Shown here piece by piece: positions 32,181-39,476 of a stretch of 39,915 nt of DNA. Every line of letters begins with the position of its first letter. Position 1 is the stretch's first letter. This DNA comes from Bacteroidaceae bacterium (GTDB lineage Bacteria > Bacteroidota > Bacteroidia > Bacteroidales > Bacteroidaceae): contig JAFXZK010000041.1 of the NCBI GenBank assembly GCA_017541265.1, positions 1 to 39,915 of the forward strand, read 5' to 3'. The notes under the pieces are model-generated. The model was not told the origin of the DNA. It searched no databases and was given only the letters and a program-made list of their open reading frames with translations. Both the position numbers and the translations under genes were made by a program.

Positions 32181-32633
32181 ATGAAAAGAATCAAAACCCC
32201 TCAGTCGCAAGGACGCGACTATGAGAAGATGCTCAAAGAGTATTTCAGCTTCCACCTTCACGGGATGGAGGTAAAGGAAGAAGGCGGCAGAGTACAGGTG
32301 CAGATAGTCTATAACGACTACAAGCACATCGACACGGTGCGTCGAGAGTTGGCACAGATGATGCCAGAAGTAGAGTTTACGAAGCTGCGCAGAGAGTTCA
32401 CTGAAAGTGCTGTGATGTGGACGCTCAACAGAATGTATTGGGATTTGCGAGGTGAGTTCACACCCGTCATCTACGTGCAGCATGGCGACACACTCACGAA
32501 GACCACATTGAGCGATATCGCATACGCCGACCTTAACCAACTGGAACTGGACGATGACGACAGCATCCCATACACCGCCGACGAGCGGAAGATGAGCGAC
32601 GCCGACGATTTGAGGCGCAACGCTTGGGAGTAG
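32181..32633 (+). CDS. Hypothetical protein encoded beside the TnpB-like gene, 150 aa
   Basis: The frame is open from 32025, but the earlier part covers the structured non-coding stretch and reads poorly, so ATG 32181 (MKRIKTPQSQGRDYEKMLKEYF) is preferred. The protein has an N-terminal helix-strand unit (MEVKEEGGRVQVQIVYNDYKHIDTVRREL), a middle part with RRMYWDLRG-like aromatic residues and an acidic C-terminus (LNQLELDDDDSIPY). It is rightward, against the surrounding genes, and ends 30 bp before the TnpB-like gene, so the two probably share an RNA. Not a transposase by any motif. It may be cargo of the element or an older phage gene. Confidence 0.6.
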   Translation: MKRIKTPQSQGRDYEKMLKEYFSFHLHGMEVKEEGGRVQVQIVYNDYKHIDTVRRELAQMMPEVEFTKLRREFTESAVMWTLNRMYWDLRGEFTPVIYVQHGDTLTKTTLSDIAYADLNQLELDDDDSIPYTADERKMSDADDLRRNAWE

Positions 32634-32663
32634 CCATATATATAAAGGTATAGCACAGACATC

Positions 32664-33938
32664 ATGCGCAAGACTGAAAGCAAACCCACACTGACGTACA
32701 ACGTCCGACTCGTCGCCACAAAGGAGGTGACGGACTACTGGCTGCGTCTGCTCGGCGAGGCTGCCAGGGCGTATGATGCCTGTGTCAAGTTCGTCAAGGA
32801 GAACGGCGTGCCTTTGAACACAAAAGCCATCCATTGTGCCTGCTATGACTGGCTGCGGAGCGAATACAAGATGCTTTCCTCGCAGATGGTCATCAAGGTT
32901 TATAAGGACGTGTGCGGTGCCCTGCGTTCCGTCAGGAGCAACGGCAAGGAGTGGAAGGCCAAGGCCTCCGAGAAGCAGAACCTCTCCATGCGTCTTGACA
33001 AGCGGCTCTATGCCCGTTTTGGCAAGGACGGCATCGACGTGACGGGAGCCACGAAGAACAAGCGTGACCACCTCGCGTTCTCGCTCTATCCCAAGCTGGC
33101 TGAACTCTTTGACAACTACACGCCCTGCGACCCGCTCATCTTTGTGCGTAGCGGTCAGCTCTGGCTCTCCATACCCTTTGACACTCCCGTCGTGAAGCAG
33201 GAGGGAGAGGAAGCCGTCGGCATCGACCTCGGTATGCGCCGCCTGTTTGTGACCAGCGACGGCACGGCGTTCCGCGACAAGGACTATCTTCGCAAGCGTC
33301 GCCAAGTGCGATACCTCAAGCGCCAGTTTCAGAGTAAAGGCACGAAGTCCGCGAAGCGCCGACTGAAGAAGAAGGCGCGGAAGGAGCACCGCATGTGCAA
33401 GGACATGTGCTACCGTGCCGTCAAGACCTTGCTCAACTCTACCGACGCTCCAGTTCTCGTGATGGAGGAACTGAAGCAGATTAAGCAGAACACCTCGCGC
33501 CGCAAGAAGAAGGATGGCTCCGACGGCGCAAAGCGCAAGCAGCACAACAACGCTTTCCATCAAGTACCCATCCGCATGTTCCGTGAACTGTTGACTTACA
33601 AGGCACAACTCGCCGGAAGGCGCGTTGAAACGGTTGAGCCAGCATACACCAGTCAGACCGACAGCCGCACAGGTCAGCGTGACGGCATTCGCAAGGGATG
33701 TCGCTACCACTGCGCCGACGGCCTTATGCTCGATGCTGACTGGAATGCGGCTGTCAACATCGCTCGAAAGAGCAACCGCCCCGTCTCGAACCCGCTGCCT
33801 GTTGATGGCGGCATCAGGTTCTTGTCGGGCAGGTCGCATGTCAACCGTGCCAAACGGGGTGAAAACCCCAATGTAGGGACTATTGTGCCTTTGCATAATT
33901 CTCACTTACAAGCTGCGCAGTCTTTAGCTGCGCGGTAG
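32664..33938 (+). CDS. tnpB: TnpB-like RuvC nuclease with degenerate zinc ribbon, 424 aa
   Basis: TnpB proteins are RNA-guided DNA nucleases of IS200/IS605 and IS607 elements. RuvC-I is VGIDLGMRRLFVTSDG (Asp188), RuvC-II is VLVMEEL (Glu268) and RuvC-III is DADWNAAVNI (Asp357/359), so the catalytic residues look intact. A basic helical insert (RKRRQVRYLKRQF...KKKARK) lies between I and II as usual. The zinc ribbon is damaged: the first CxxC is replaced by DSRT (residues 333-336) and the second pair is reduced to a single Cys near 350. Zinc-ribbon cysteines are normally conserved, so this is either a divergent or a decaying copy. The gene's last codons form the right-end hairpin where the guide RNA scaffold would end. 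Confidence 0.85.
   Translation: MRKTESKPTLTYNVRLVATKEVTDYWLRLLGEAARAYDACVKFVKENGVPLNTKAIHCACYDWLRSEYKMLSSQMVIKVYKDVCGALRSVRSNGKEWKAKASEKQNLSMRLDKRLYARFGKDGIDVTGATKNKRDHLAFSLYPKLAELFDNYTPCDPLIFVRSGQLWLSIPFDTPVVKQEGEEAVGIDLGMRRLFVTSDGTAFRDKDYLRKRRQVRYLKRQFQSKGTKSAKRRLKKKARKEHRMCKDMCYRAVKTLLNSTDAPVLVMEELKQIKQNTSRRKKKDGSDGAKRKQHNNAFHQVPIRMFRELLTYKAQLAGRRVETVEPAYTSQTDSRTGQRDGIRKGCRYHCADGLMLDADWNAAVNIARKSNRPVSNPLPVDGGIRFLSGRSHVNRAKRGENPNVGTIVPLHNSHLQAAQSLAAR
33912..33936 (+). repeat. Right subterminal hairpin of the TnpB island
   Basis: GCTGCGCAG and CTGCGCGGT pair around the loop TCTTTAG, overlapping the last codons and stop of the TnpB-like gene. In this family the guide RNA scaffold ends here and the bases just outside serve as guide; those bases would be the 3' end of the leftward alpha-CTD gene. 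Confidence 0.6.
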
Positions 33939-33942
33939 TTGA

Positions 33943-34464
33943 CTATACATTCATTCCCCATTGCAGGCCGATACTCTGAATAAAGTCGTCCAGTTCTGCG
34001 AGCGACTTCTTCCCGCCATTTCTGAATTTAATCCAGTCGAGCTTTTTGAGCCTAACAAGGTCGCGGACTGTGTAAATGTCGTTTGACTTCAGGATGTTCA
34101 GCGTGCGGACAGTCAACTTCATGTCCGTAACCTTTTGGTCGAGCAACGCCTCCTGTTCAGGCGTTAGCTTATCTCTTGCTGCCACACCCTCTGCGTCGCG
34201 CTTGAAACTCTCACGGACGGACATCAAAGCATCTTCCAGCATTTCTACACTCTTGATATTGTCGAACACAAGGAACACTTGCGGGTCGTGATGCTGCGGT
34301 GTTGGCGCAGGTTCTCCAACCGTTCCCTTTTTGAAAAGTTCACACAAGGCGATGCCGTGCGTTTTTGTTCCTTTGTAATCCACTACATGAATGGAAATTT
34401 TACCACCAAAGCGCACCTCTGCCTTTCCGAAAATGCCGCTTTCGTAATTCTGATTTTCTTCCAT
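33943..34464 (-). CDS. Protein with RNA polymerase alpha-subunit C-terminal domain, 173 aa
   Basis: Residues about 113-173 (KLTVRTLNILKSNDIYTVRDLVRLKKLDWIKFRNGGKKSLAELDDFIQ...GLQWGM) are a clear match to the alpha-CTD of bacterial RNA polymerase. Counterparts of the DNA-contacting residues R265, N268, G296, K298, S299 and E302 of E. coli RpoA are present here as R120, N123, G151, K153, S154 and E157. The first 110 residues are a different domain (FGKAEVRFGGKISIHVVDYKGTKTHGIALCELFKKG) with no known family. alpha-CTD binds UP-element DNA and activators, so this could redirect or anchor transcription. The stop is 5 bp from the TnpB stop on the other strand. Confidence 0.85.
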   Translation of the reverse strand: MEENQNYESGIFGKAEVRFGGKISIHVVDYKGTKTHGIALCELFKKGTVGEPAPTPQHHDPQVFLVFDNIKSVEMLEDALMSVRESFKRDAEGVAARDKLTPEQEALLDQKVTDMKLTVRTLNILKSNDIYTVRDLVRLKKLDWIKFRNGGKKSLAELDDFIQSIGLQWGMNV

Positions 34465-34475
34465 AGTTACTTGTT

Positions 34476-35030
34476 TTATTGGTTGTTTTTAGTTTTTACT
34501 ATTGGCGATGTTCCGTCTGCTTCGTCCGATTCCTTCATAAAGCATATCCAGTGTGTTTTTGAAAGCTTACCCGAGAGATGACCGAAAAGTGGCCGCATGT
34601 GATGGGGGGGGGTAAGTTCCAGTATCCTTGAAACGGGGATGTCCGTCTCATTCCATTTTAAGATAAGGAAGCCGCCAGGCATAAGGACGCGGAAACATTC
34701 TGCGAAACCTTTACGGATGATGTCCTCCCATCCATGAGCAGGGAGCCAGCCATACTTTTTCATCTGCCAGCTTGACACCTCTTTCTTTCGACCAGTATAT
34801 TTGAGGTGTGGCGGGTCGAAAACCACCATGCGAAAGCTATTGTCATGGTAGGGCATAGATGTGAAGTCGGCAATCACATCTGGCTTGACCGAGAACTTGC
34901 GGCCATCACAGAGTACCATGTCGGCGCAACGAATGTCTTGGAAGAGAACATAAGGATTATCCTTGTCAAACCAAAACATTTTGCCGCCACAACAGGCATC
35001 GAGTATTGGTGGTAAACTATCTTTAGTCAT
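34476..35030 (-). CDS. SAM-dependent methyltransferase, 184 aa
   Basis: Start at 35030 (MTKDSLPPILDACCGG) is preferred because the SAM-binding motif I, ILDACCGGKMFWFD, then begins close to the N-terminus as usual. Motif IV is VVFDPPH (residues 69-75), of the DPP(Y/H) type seen in amino-methyltransferases acting on DNA or RNA bases. C-terminal segments (GFAECFRVLMPGGFLILKW) fit the class I Rossmann fold. There is no target-recognition domain, so specificity is unknown; protection of phage DNA from restriction is a common role. A run of nine C residues encodes Pro-Pro at 141-142 and could slip. Confidence 0.75.
   Translation of the reverse strand: MTKDSLPPILDACCGGKMFWFDKDNPYVLFQDIRCADMVLCDGRKFSVKPDVIADFTSMPYHDNSFRMVVFDPPHLKYTGRKKEVSSWQMKKYGWLPAHGWEDIIRKGFAECFRVLMPGGFLILKWNETDIPVSRILELTPPHHMRPLFGHLSGKLSKTHWICFMKESDEADGTSPIVKTKNNQ
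34604..34612 (+). repeat. G9 homopolymer inside the methyltransferase gene
   Basis: Nine consecutive G (C9 on the coding strand, codons for Thr-Pro-Pro-His). Tracts of this length are prone to slipped-strand changes; one base gained or lost would frameshift the last 40 residues. Confidence 0.8.
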
Positions 35031-35126
35031 ATATGCTTTTCTTTGTCTCTCACTACAACATCCCGATGCTCTCATAGTATAAGTTCACGGGACGAAAGGT
35101 TTGTTTTTGTTTGCCTGATTCCATTC

Positions 35127-35693
35127 TCATGCTTCGCAGAATAGTTTGCCGATGACTCCATGATGGCGGTCACGGTTCCATTCTCTCCTTAATATCTTTT
35201 TGGCGTTCCTGACAATGCGCTTCATAAATAGGCTGACAAGACGGTGTTGGGCAGTATTCATATAAACAGTCGCCTGTTTACTATCTTTGTCATGCAAAAT
35301 ACGTTCAGGAAACAGCATACACGCCGCAAGGCTAAAGAATGTATCCGTCTTACCCAAGCTGATAACAGCAAACTTGACAAGTTCTTCCCTGTCACGCATA
35401 ACACGATTGACACGGCGTTTCTTCTCCTTGCGCGGCAGACGACCAGAGCCAGACATCATTGTCTTAATGAACTTTTTCAACGTCTTGTCGTCTTTCGGTG
35501 AATCCAATCGGGCCGTAGCCGTGATAGTCCATCCATTTTTAGAGTAGCCGCCATGTTCTGTTTCACCATCGCCAGCAATGCACTTGAGGTCGGTGGCGTG
35601 GCATTCTATTGGCTGAAGATGTTCAAGTTTCTTGTCGTCTGCAGTTGTGACATATATCCTGCCTAATCCTGCTGGGGTTTCTTTTTCTCCCAT
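35127..35693 (-). CDS. Hypothetical basic protein, 188 aa
   Basis: Begins MGEKETPAGLGRIYVTTADDKK. The middle and end are strongly basic (LPRKEKKRRVNRVMRDREELVKF; MKRIVRNAKKILRREWNRDRHHG), suggesting nucleic acid contact. Gaps of 96 and 7 bp separate it from the methyltransferase and YopX genes. No family recognised. Confidence 0.6.
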   Translation of the reverse strand: MGEKETPAGLGRIYVTTADDKKLEHLQPIECHATDLKCIAGDGETEHGGYSKNGWTITATARLDSPKDDKTLKKFIKTMMSGSGRLPRKEKKRRVNRVMRDREELVKFAVISLGKTDTFFSLAACMLFPERILHDKDSKQATVYMNTAQHRLVSLFMKRIVRNAKKILRREWNRDRHHGVIGKLFCEA

Positions 35694-35700
35694 ATCGGTG

Positions 35701-36084
35701 TTACTTCTTTTTTATCAGTCCTGGGTTGTCATGAATGTTGCCGATAACCTCTGCCCATTCATGTGTTGGAGCTTGTGTTACGCATTCGTCGTCAAGATTG
35801 CCGTTCCAAAGGAAGGCAAATACTCCCCTGACAAAACGCACTTCAATAAGGGACTTTATGTCGTAACATTTTAGTACGTCACCGTCGTATATCTCATTCT
35901 TGTGCTTGTCATACAGGGTTGAGAACTGGCCGACGCTATCTGGCTCGACCTCATAGTCGTCCCATGACTTCCCCGTCGCAAACTCGTCAGGACATACGAA
36001 GTGTGCGCCACGGTTCTGGAGATAGAAGCCGTAGAGCCATTGCTTGTTCTTGGCATTAAAGCCCCTGAATTTAATCGCTCTCAT
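35701..36084 (-). CDS. YopX family protein, 127 aa
   Basis: Start at 36084 (MRAIKFRGFNAKNKQWLYGFYL) fits the YopX family, whose members open R.I.FR..d...k.W.yG. Further family signatures are VGQFSTLYDKHKNEIYDGDVL and WAEVIGNIHDNPGL. YopX proteins are common in phages and prophages; their function is unknown. The gene overlaps the end of its upstream neighbour by 14 bp. Confidence 0.85.
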   Translation of the reverse strand: MRAIKFRGFNAKNKQWLYGFYLQNRGAHFVCPDEFATGKSWDDYEVEPDSVGQFSTLYDKHKNEIYDGDVLKCYDIKSLIEVRFVRGVFAFLWNGNLDDECVTQAPTHEWAEVIGNIHDNPGLIKKK

Positions 36085-36316
36085 GTTTGTTGTTTCCGTT
36101 AAGTATTGGTACTTCTTTTTCGCTCTCGAATAAGGTGGTTTCCTTAATATCTCCACACCAGTATTTCATGCCCCAAAGGTCTGGATGGCTGTTGGCTTCA
36201 ACGGCGGCACGCTGTGCCTTTTCTGCCAGTTCACGGGTAGCGAAGCAGGCTGTTGATGACGATGCTGTCACTGTGCCATTCATCAGCCGTTCTTCAAATG
36301 TATAAATCTTAATCAT
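36071..36316 (-). CDS. Hypothetical protein, 81 aa
   Basis: Begins MIKIYTFEERLMNGTV; contains SSSTACFATRELAEKAQRAAVEAN and ends with a charged segment. It overlaps both neighbours (14 bp with YopX, 8 bp with the PP-loop gene), so all three are probably one RNA. No recognised family. Confidence 0.6.
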   Translation of the reverse strand: MIKIYTFEERLMNGTVTASSSTACFATRELAEKAQRAAVEANSHPDLWGMKYWCGDIKETTLFESEKEVPILNGNNKHESD

Positions 36317-37160
36317 GTTTCGTTATAAAGTTATGCCGAAATACGTTTCGAGAAATTCTTTGTATAGGGGGGGTGAGCAATACCCTGCAATGGTCGTTCC
36401 ACGATTTTTGTTTATCGAAAAAAGCATCGCGAACAAACCATGTATAGACATCGGGATAAGTGCTTATAGTCTTTGCTTTTGGATGATTATCACGGAACTT
36501 TTGGCCTGCACGAATGTAGGCTTTTACCATACCAGGATAGCGTCTGAAATAATCCAAACGCTTCTCGTAATAAGCAAGTGGGCAGCACATACAGCCCAGC
36601 CTACGCTTTGGGTCAATTGTTCCGTCTTCGCGATAATACAACGGATGAATCTTTACGCCGTACTCAGTGATGAACTCAACGACATCTTCATCCGTCCAAT
36701 CAAGGATAGGATAGAAGGCTTCTACACCAGCCCTTTTCTTGCCGCGCCCATAAACACGACACTCCGTCGGCTCTTCGTAATTTTTCTCTCTTTGTGTGCT
36801 TTCTGCCTTGCGGATGCCGTAGATGGCGCGATCGAGGACCTTATATTCCTTCAGCATCCTGCAGCAGGAGCGCTTGAACTGATTTGGGAAGCCGTTCTCT
36901 GCCACAAGTTCAAAGAAGGACTTGGGAGGTCTCAGTATTTCTGCACCATTATCTAAGGCGTGTCTAATCGTTCCTGGAGGGTCAATGGTCGTATTCTTGT
37001 ATATGGCACGATACTTGATGCCTGCCATTTTCGTCAGTGCAAGAATAACATCACTATCCTTTCCACCAGAGTAGGCGACTTCAACCGTCGTCCCGTCTGC
37101 ACCAGCAGACCGAATGAGACGCATAGCCCTTTCAACTTTATTCAGTAGTTCGTCTGTCAT
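36309..37160 (-). CDS. PP-loop ATPase of the PAPS-reductase / DndC-like group, 283 aa
   Basis: The nucleotide-binding PP-loop SGGKDS is at residues 31-36 after VEVAY. Cysteine pairs CC (99-100) and CxCC (190-193) lie about 90 residues apart, the layout of the 4Fe-4S ligands in assimilatory PAPS/APS reductases and in the DndC sulfur-modification enzymes. Members of this group are frequent in phages, where roles in sulfur metabolism, nucleic acid modification or defence evasion are proposed but rarely proven. Other Dnd or sulfur genes are absent from the window. A G7 tract lies near the 3' end. Confidence 0.75.
   Translation of the reverse strand: MTDELLNKVERAMRLIRSAGADGTTVEVAYSGGKDSDVILALTKMAGIKYRAIYKNTTIDPPGTIRHALDNGAEILRPPKSFFELVAENGFPNQFKRSCCRMLKEYKVLDRAIYGIRKAESTQREKNYEEPTECRVYGRGKKRAGVEAFYPILDWTDEDVVEFITEYGVKIHPLYYREDGTIDPKRRLGCMCCPLAYYEKRLDYFRRYPGMVKAYIRAGQKFRDNHPKAKTISTYPDVYTWFVRDAFFDKQKSWNDHCRVLLTPPIQRISRNVFRHNFITKHD
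36367..36373 (+). repeat. G7 homopolymer near the 3' end of the PP-loop gene
   Basis: Seven G (C7 on the coding strand, Thr-Pro-Pro). Shorter than the other tracts and close to the gene end, so its effect would be small. Confidence 0.7.
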
Positions 37161-37161
37161 G

Positions 37162-37329
37162 TCATAAATTTTTCGATATTAACTCTGACATCTTTTTTGC
37201 GCCCAATATATAGGCATCCTTTACGAGCTTTGCAATAGCCCTCGTTACATTCTCATCGAACGAATCTCCGAGCACGTTCATTGTAAGCTCCATTTGAACT
37301 TCTGCGTATTTTTCAATTTCCTTGTTCAC
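37162..37329 (-). CDS. Small protein, 55 aa, GTG start
   Basis: A frame from GTG 37329 reads MNKEIEKYAEVQMELTMNVLGDSF and ends in SELISKNL, stopping at TGA 37162-37164, 2 bp before the PP-loop start. The GTG overlaps the stop of the upstream gene. The protein is helical and acidic/basic mixed. It fills an otherwise empty 165-bp gap in a dense operon, which supports a real gene. Function unknown. Confidence 0.6.
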   Translation of the reverse strand: MNKEIEKYAEVQMELTMNVLGDSFDENVTRAIAKLVKDAYILGAKKMSELISKNL

Positions 37330-37796
37330 ATTATGCTTTGATTAGCGTCGTTATTCAACTCGGCTATAATAGCCTTCATTATCTCTCTGTTCCTTGGCTC
37401 TTCCCATTCCTGGGCCACATTCCATGCGATTGACTTCTTCGGGGTCCAGTCAGCAAGTCTCATAGAGTGATGCGAGAGTTTACCTTCCGTTGGCTTCAGC
37501 CCCTTATCGTGCAACTCACACAGCCCATCGTGAAAGAACGTACACCATTCGCCATCTACCAGTGGCTGCACCATTGGCACAATATGGTCCGTACAGCCCA
37601 TTATCATTCCTGCTGCCCATGCGGTAGGTGCAAGCCTGTCTTTGTATCCTGCCTCGATCAGCCGCATAATATCCTGCGGCGTACCGAGACATGCCTGATG
37701 GCATTGTTGCTGACAGAGCTTACACTTACACGAAATGGGCTTCCTTCCTGTCTTTCGGATGATATAATGTAGTTGACTTTCGCCTACTCTTTTCAT
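37326..37796 (-). CDS. Cysteine-cluster protein, 156 aa
   Basis: Residues 23-36 carry five cysteines in CxCxxCxxxCxxxC spacing (SCKCKLCQQQCHQAC), followed by GTPQDIMRLIEAGY, and later a WCTFFHDGLCELHDKGLKP segment. This resembles YkgJ-like proteins thought to bind zinc or iron. Coupled to its neighbours by overlaps of 3-4 bp. Role in infection unknown. Confidence 0.65.
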   Translation of the reverse strand: MKRVGESQLHYIIRKTGRKPISCKCKLCQQQCHQACLGTPQDIMRLIEAGYKDRLAPTAWAAGMIMGCTDHIVPMVQPLVDGEWCTFFHDGLCELHDKGLKPTEGKLSHHSMRLADWTPKKSIAWNVAQEWEEPRNREIMKAIIAELNNDANQSIM

Positions 37797-38242
37797 TTCT
37801 TTTTATCTTGCATCAAGACATCCACAATTGTTGTTTCACTGAGAACCGCATTCTCCCAGGCTGCAAATCCAGCCACTTTCTGCATCCCTTCCTGAATGTT
37901 ATTGTTGGCATCGTTGAAGTCTGTACCTTGTGCGTACATGATTTCTGGAACGCGCTTCTCCTTGCCGGTTTTTTCGTCGAGGAATACGAAAACCAACTTT
38001 GCTTTGAACCATCTGTCGGCTTGTGCGTTCTTGCTTCGGAAGACAGCGGCAACTTGTTTTCTGCTAATCGCCGTAATGTCGAACTCGCCACTGCAATACT
38101 CTTCCATCAGTTCTATCGCCTTCGCTTCGGCTTCTGTGAATGTCATTGCCTCAATGAGATACTTTTCTGTCACCTTCTTCTGAAGGCCATTCTCCTGTGT
38201 CTGGTCAAACTTGACCGAAACTTCGTAATATAAATTGTTCAT
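37793..38242 (-). CDS. DUF4494 protein, 149 aa
   Basis: YYEVSVKFDQTQENGLQKKVTEKYLIEAMTFTEAEAKAIE at the start, DRWFKAKLVFVFLDEKTGKEKRV in the middle and ETTIVDVL at the end are the characteristic parts of DUF4494, a family of Bacteroidetes and their phages. Function unknown. The stop overlaps the start of the cysteine-cluster gene as ATGA. Best single taxonomic marker in the window. Confidence 0.9.
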   Translation of the reverse strand: MNNLYYEVSVKFDQTQENGLQKKVTEKYLIEAMTFTEAEAKAIELMEEYCSGEFDITAISRKQVAAVFRSKNAQADRWFKAKLVFVFLDEKTGKEKRVPEIMYAQGTDFNDANNNIQEGMQKVAGFAAWENAVLSETTIVDVLMQDKKK

Positions 38243-38272
38243 AATGTTACCGTTTTGTTGGCAGATGGGTGA

Positions 38273-38560
38273 CTAATCCCCATCTGCTTTGTTGAACTTT
38301 TTCATTGTTGCCATCATACAAATCTCACCGATTGTCTTGTCGAACAGCTCGACGATTTTCTCATCCAGGTTTTCGCGTGATACGACAAACTCGGTGTTGC
38401 CCTTGTCTATCTCCTTTGTAACCTCCGAGAAAGCAATCATATCAAAGAGTGCTTTTATAGCCCCCCCCCCCCGATTGCCTTGTGCCTTCTTTTCGACGTT
38501 TTCAACTTCCGAATTTTCACGGATGAAATCTTCACTCACTTCAATGATAAACTTTACCAT
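38273..38560 (-). CDS. Hypothetical protein with a G12 tract, 95 aa
   Basis: Start at 38560 (MVKFIIEVSEDFIRENSE) is preferred over 38602, whose extra 14 residues look random. The segment NRGGGAIKALFDMIAF is encoded across twelve consecutive G on the coding strand. Helical C-terminus (DEKIVELFDKTIGEICMMATMKKF). No known family. A tract of this length is expected to vary by slippage and could switch the gene on and off. Confidence 0.6.
   Translation of the reverse strand: MVKFIIEVSEDFIRENSEVENVEKKAQGNRGGGAIKALFDMIAFSEVTKEIDKGNTEFVVSRENLDEKIVELFDKTIGEICMMATMKKFNKADGD
38461..38472 (+). repeat. C12/G12 homopolymer inside an early gene
   Basis: Twelve consecutive C on the plus strand (G12 on the coding strand). 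Such a tract is very rare by chance in a mixed-composition genome and lies at codons 36-40 of the 95-residue gene. It may also be a place where read or assembly errors occur. Confidence 0.9.
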
Positions 38561-38607
38561 AATACTTTTATTTTTGATGTTTTTACTATGTGGGACTTTC
38601 ACCCACG

Positions 38608-39471
38608 TTACTTATTATTGCTTTCGTCTTTAAGAATCATTACTTTTGCTTTGTCCGTTTTCTTAAATTGAGACATGGGAATATCTGCCACAAACTCAAC
38701 ATAAGCTAAATCACCAGACGCCTCATAGCAATTCACACTGGCTTCAACAGCACACTGCATTATCTGCTCCTTCTTCAATTTCATTCCATACTCTATTGCA
38801 TCTAAATATGTAGGTGGTCGATTATTCTTTTCAATGTGACAGCTTACAAATTCCGACTCCAAGTCATATTGAACATCAGTGATATTATCACAATGTTCAA
38901 GTCTGTTCTTTTCAAATCGTTCTTTCTGCCAATTAGCACCATAACGGACTGCTGCTATTATGTCAGATTCTTTTAATTTACCATCACGAGAAGGGAACTT
39001 TAATGCAACGCAATCTTTAACATATTGTTTTGCTGCTTCTTCCAAGCCCTCGCTCGTAGGTTCTTTTGCAGTTATGTTGAACAAGTCGTCAATATATGCC
39101 CATCTCGTTACGCCCTTAACTTTTGTAGTATAATTCCAAAAGTCTTTAGTGTTAGCGTGATAAAAAGCTACTTCATGCCAAGTTGCATCAGGAGATTCCC
39201 ATTCACATAGCAATTCTTTCATCTCATCTGGTTCCTCGCTTACATCGTGCCATAAGCTACTTTCGGAATTAAACTCTTTAATCATTTCGCCAAGCACACC
39301 TTCTGCCTCTTTTGGTTCTCCAATAGTTACTTTGATAGGTTCTTCAAAAGAAATAAGTACATTACGATAAGCATCTGCTTTACCTTCCCAATACTCATTG
39401 CCTGTATTTTTTGCTCTGTCTAAAGATATACTATAAAGCCTTTCAATCTCAGCTTTTATTTGTTTATTCAT
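38608..39471 (-). CDS. Multidomain early protein with DUF551-like segment, 287 aa
   Basis: Starts MNKQIKAEIERLYSISLDRAK, a helical part, then WHDVSEEPDEMKELLCEWES...WHEVAFYHANTKDFWNY...VTRWAYIDDLF, which looks like the DUF551 pattern of phage proteins. Further down EGLEEAAKQYVKDC and AAVRYGANWQKE are typical of Bacteroidetes phage proteins built from the same modules. Function unknown. It follows the small cysteine protein by 5 bp. Confidence 0.7.
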   Translation of the reverse strand: MNKQIKAEIERLYSISLDRAKNTGNEYWEGKADAYRNVLISFEEPIKVTIGEPKEAEGVLGEMIKEFNSESSLWHDVSEEPDEMKELLCEWESPDATWHEVAFYHANTKDFWNYTTKVKGVTRWAYIDDLFNITAKEPTSEGLEEAAKQYVKDCVALKFPSRDGKLKESDIIAAVRYGANWQKERFEKNRLEHCDNITDVQYDLESEFVSCHIEKNNRPPTYLDAIEYGMKLKKEQIMQCAVEASVNCYEASGDLAYVEFVADIPMSQFKKTDKAKVMILKDESNNK

Positions 39472-39476
39472 AGGTG

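Larger units (their letters stand above)
31849..33938 (+). mobile_element. Candidate IS200/IS605-like (tnpB-only) element with extra gene
   Basis: A rightward island inserted in a block of leftward genes. Each end has an imperfect palindrome with the same 7-nt loop TCTTTAG: left stem CCACGCGG/CCGTGTGG (31849-31871), right stem GCTGCGCAG/CTGCGCGGT (33912-33936). Paired subterminal hairpins are the mark of IS200/IS605 ends, and the right one overlaps the end of the tnpB-like gene, as is usual for this family. No tnpA is present. The interval also holds one extra gene and a structured non-coding stretch, which is unusual. Exact ends cannot be fixed without an empty site. The left hairpin could instead be a relic of another right end. 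Confidence 0.5.

Noticed and set aside
31923-33905. 660-residue leftward open frame antisense to the TnpB-like gene
   Set aside because: It is the mirror of a G/C-rich coding region with clear TnpB motifs on the plus strand; its product has no recognisable domain and it overlaps two better genes.
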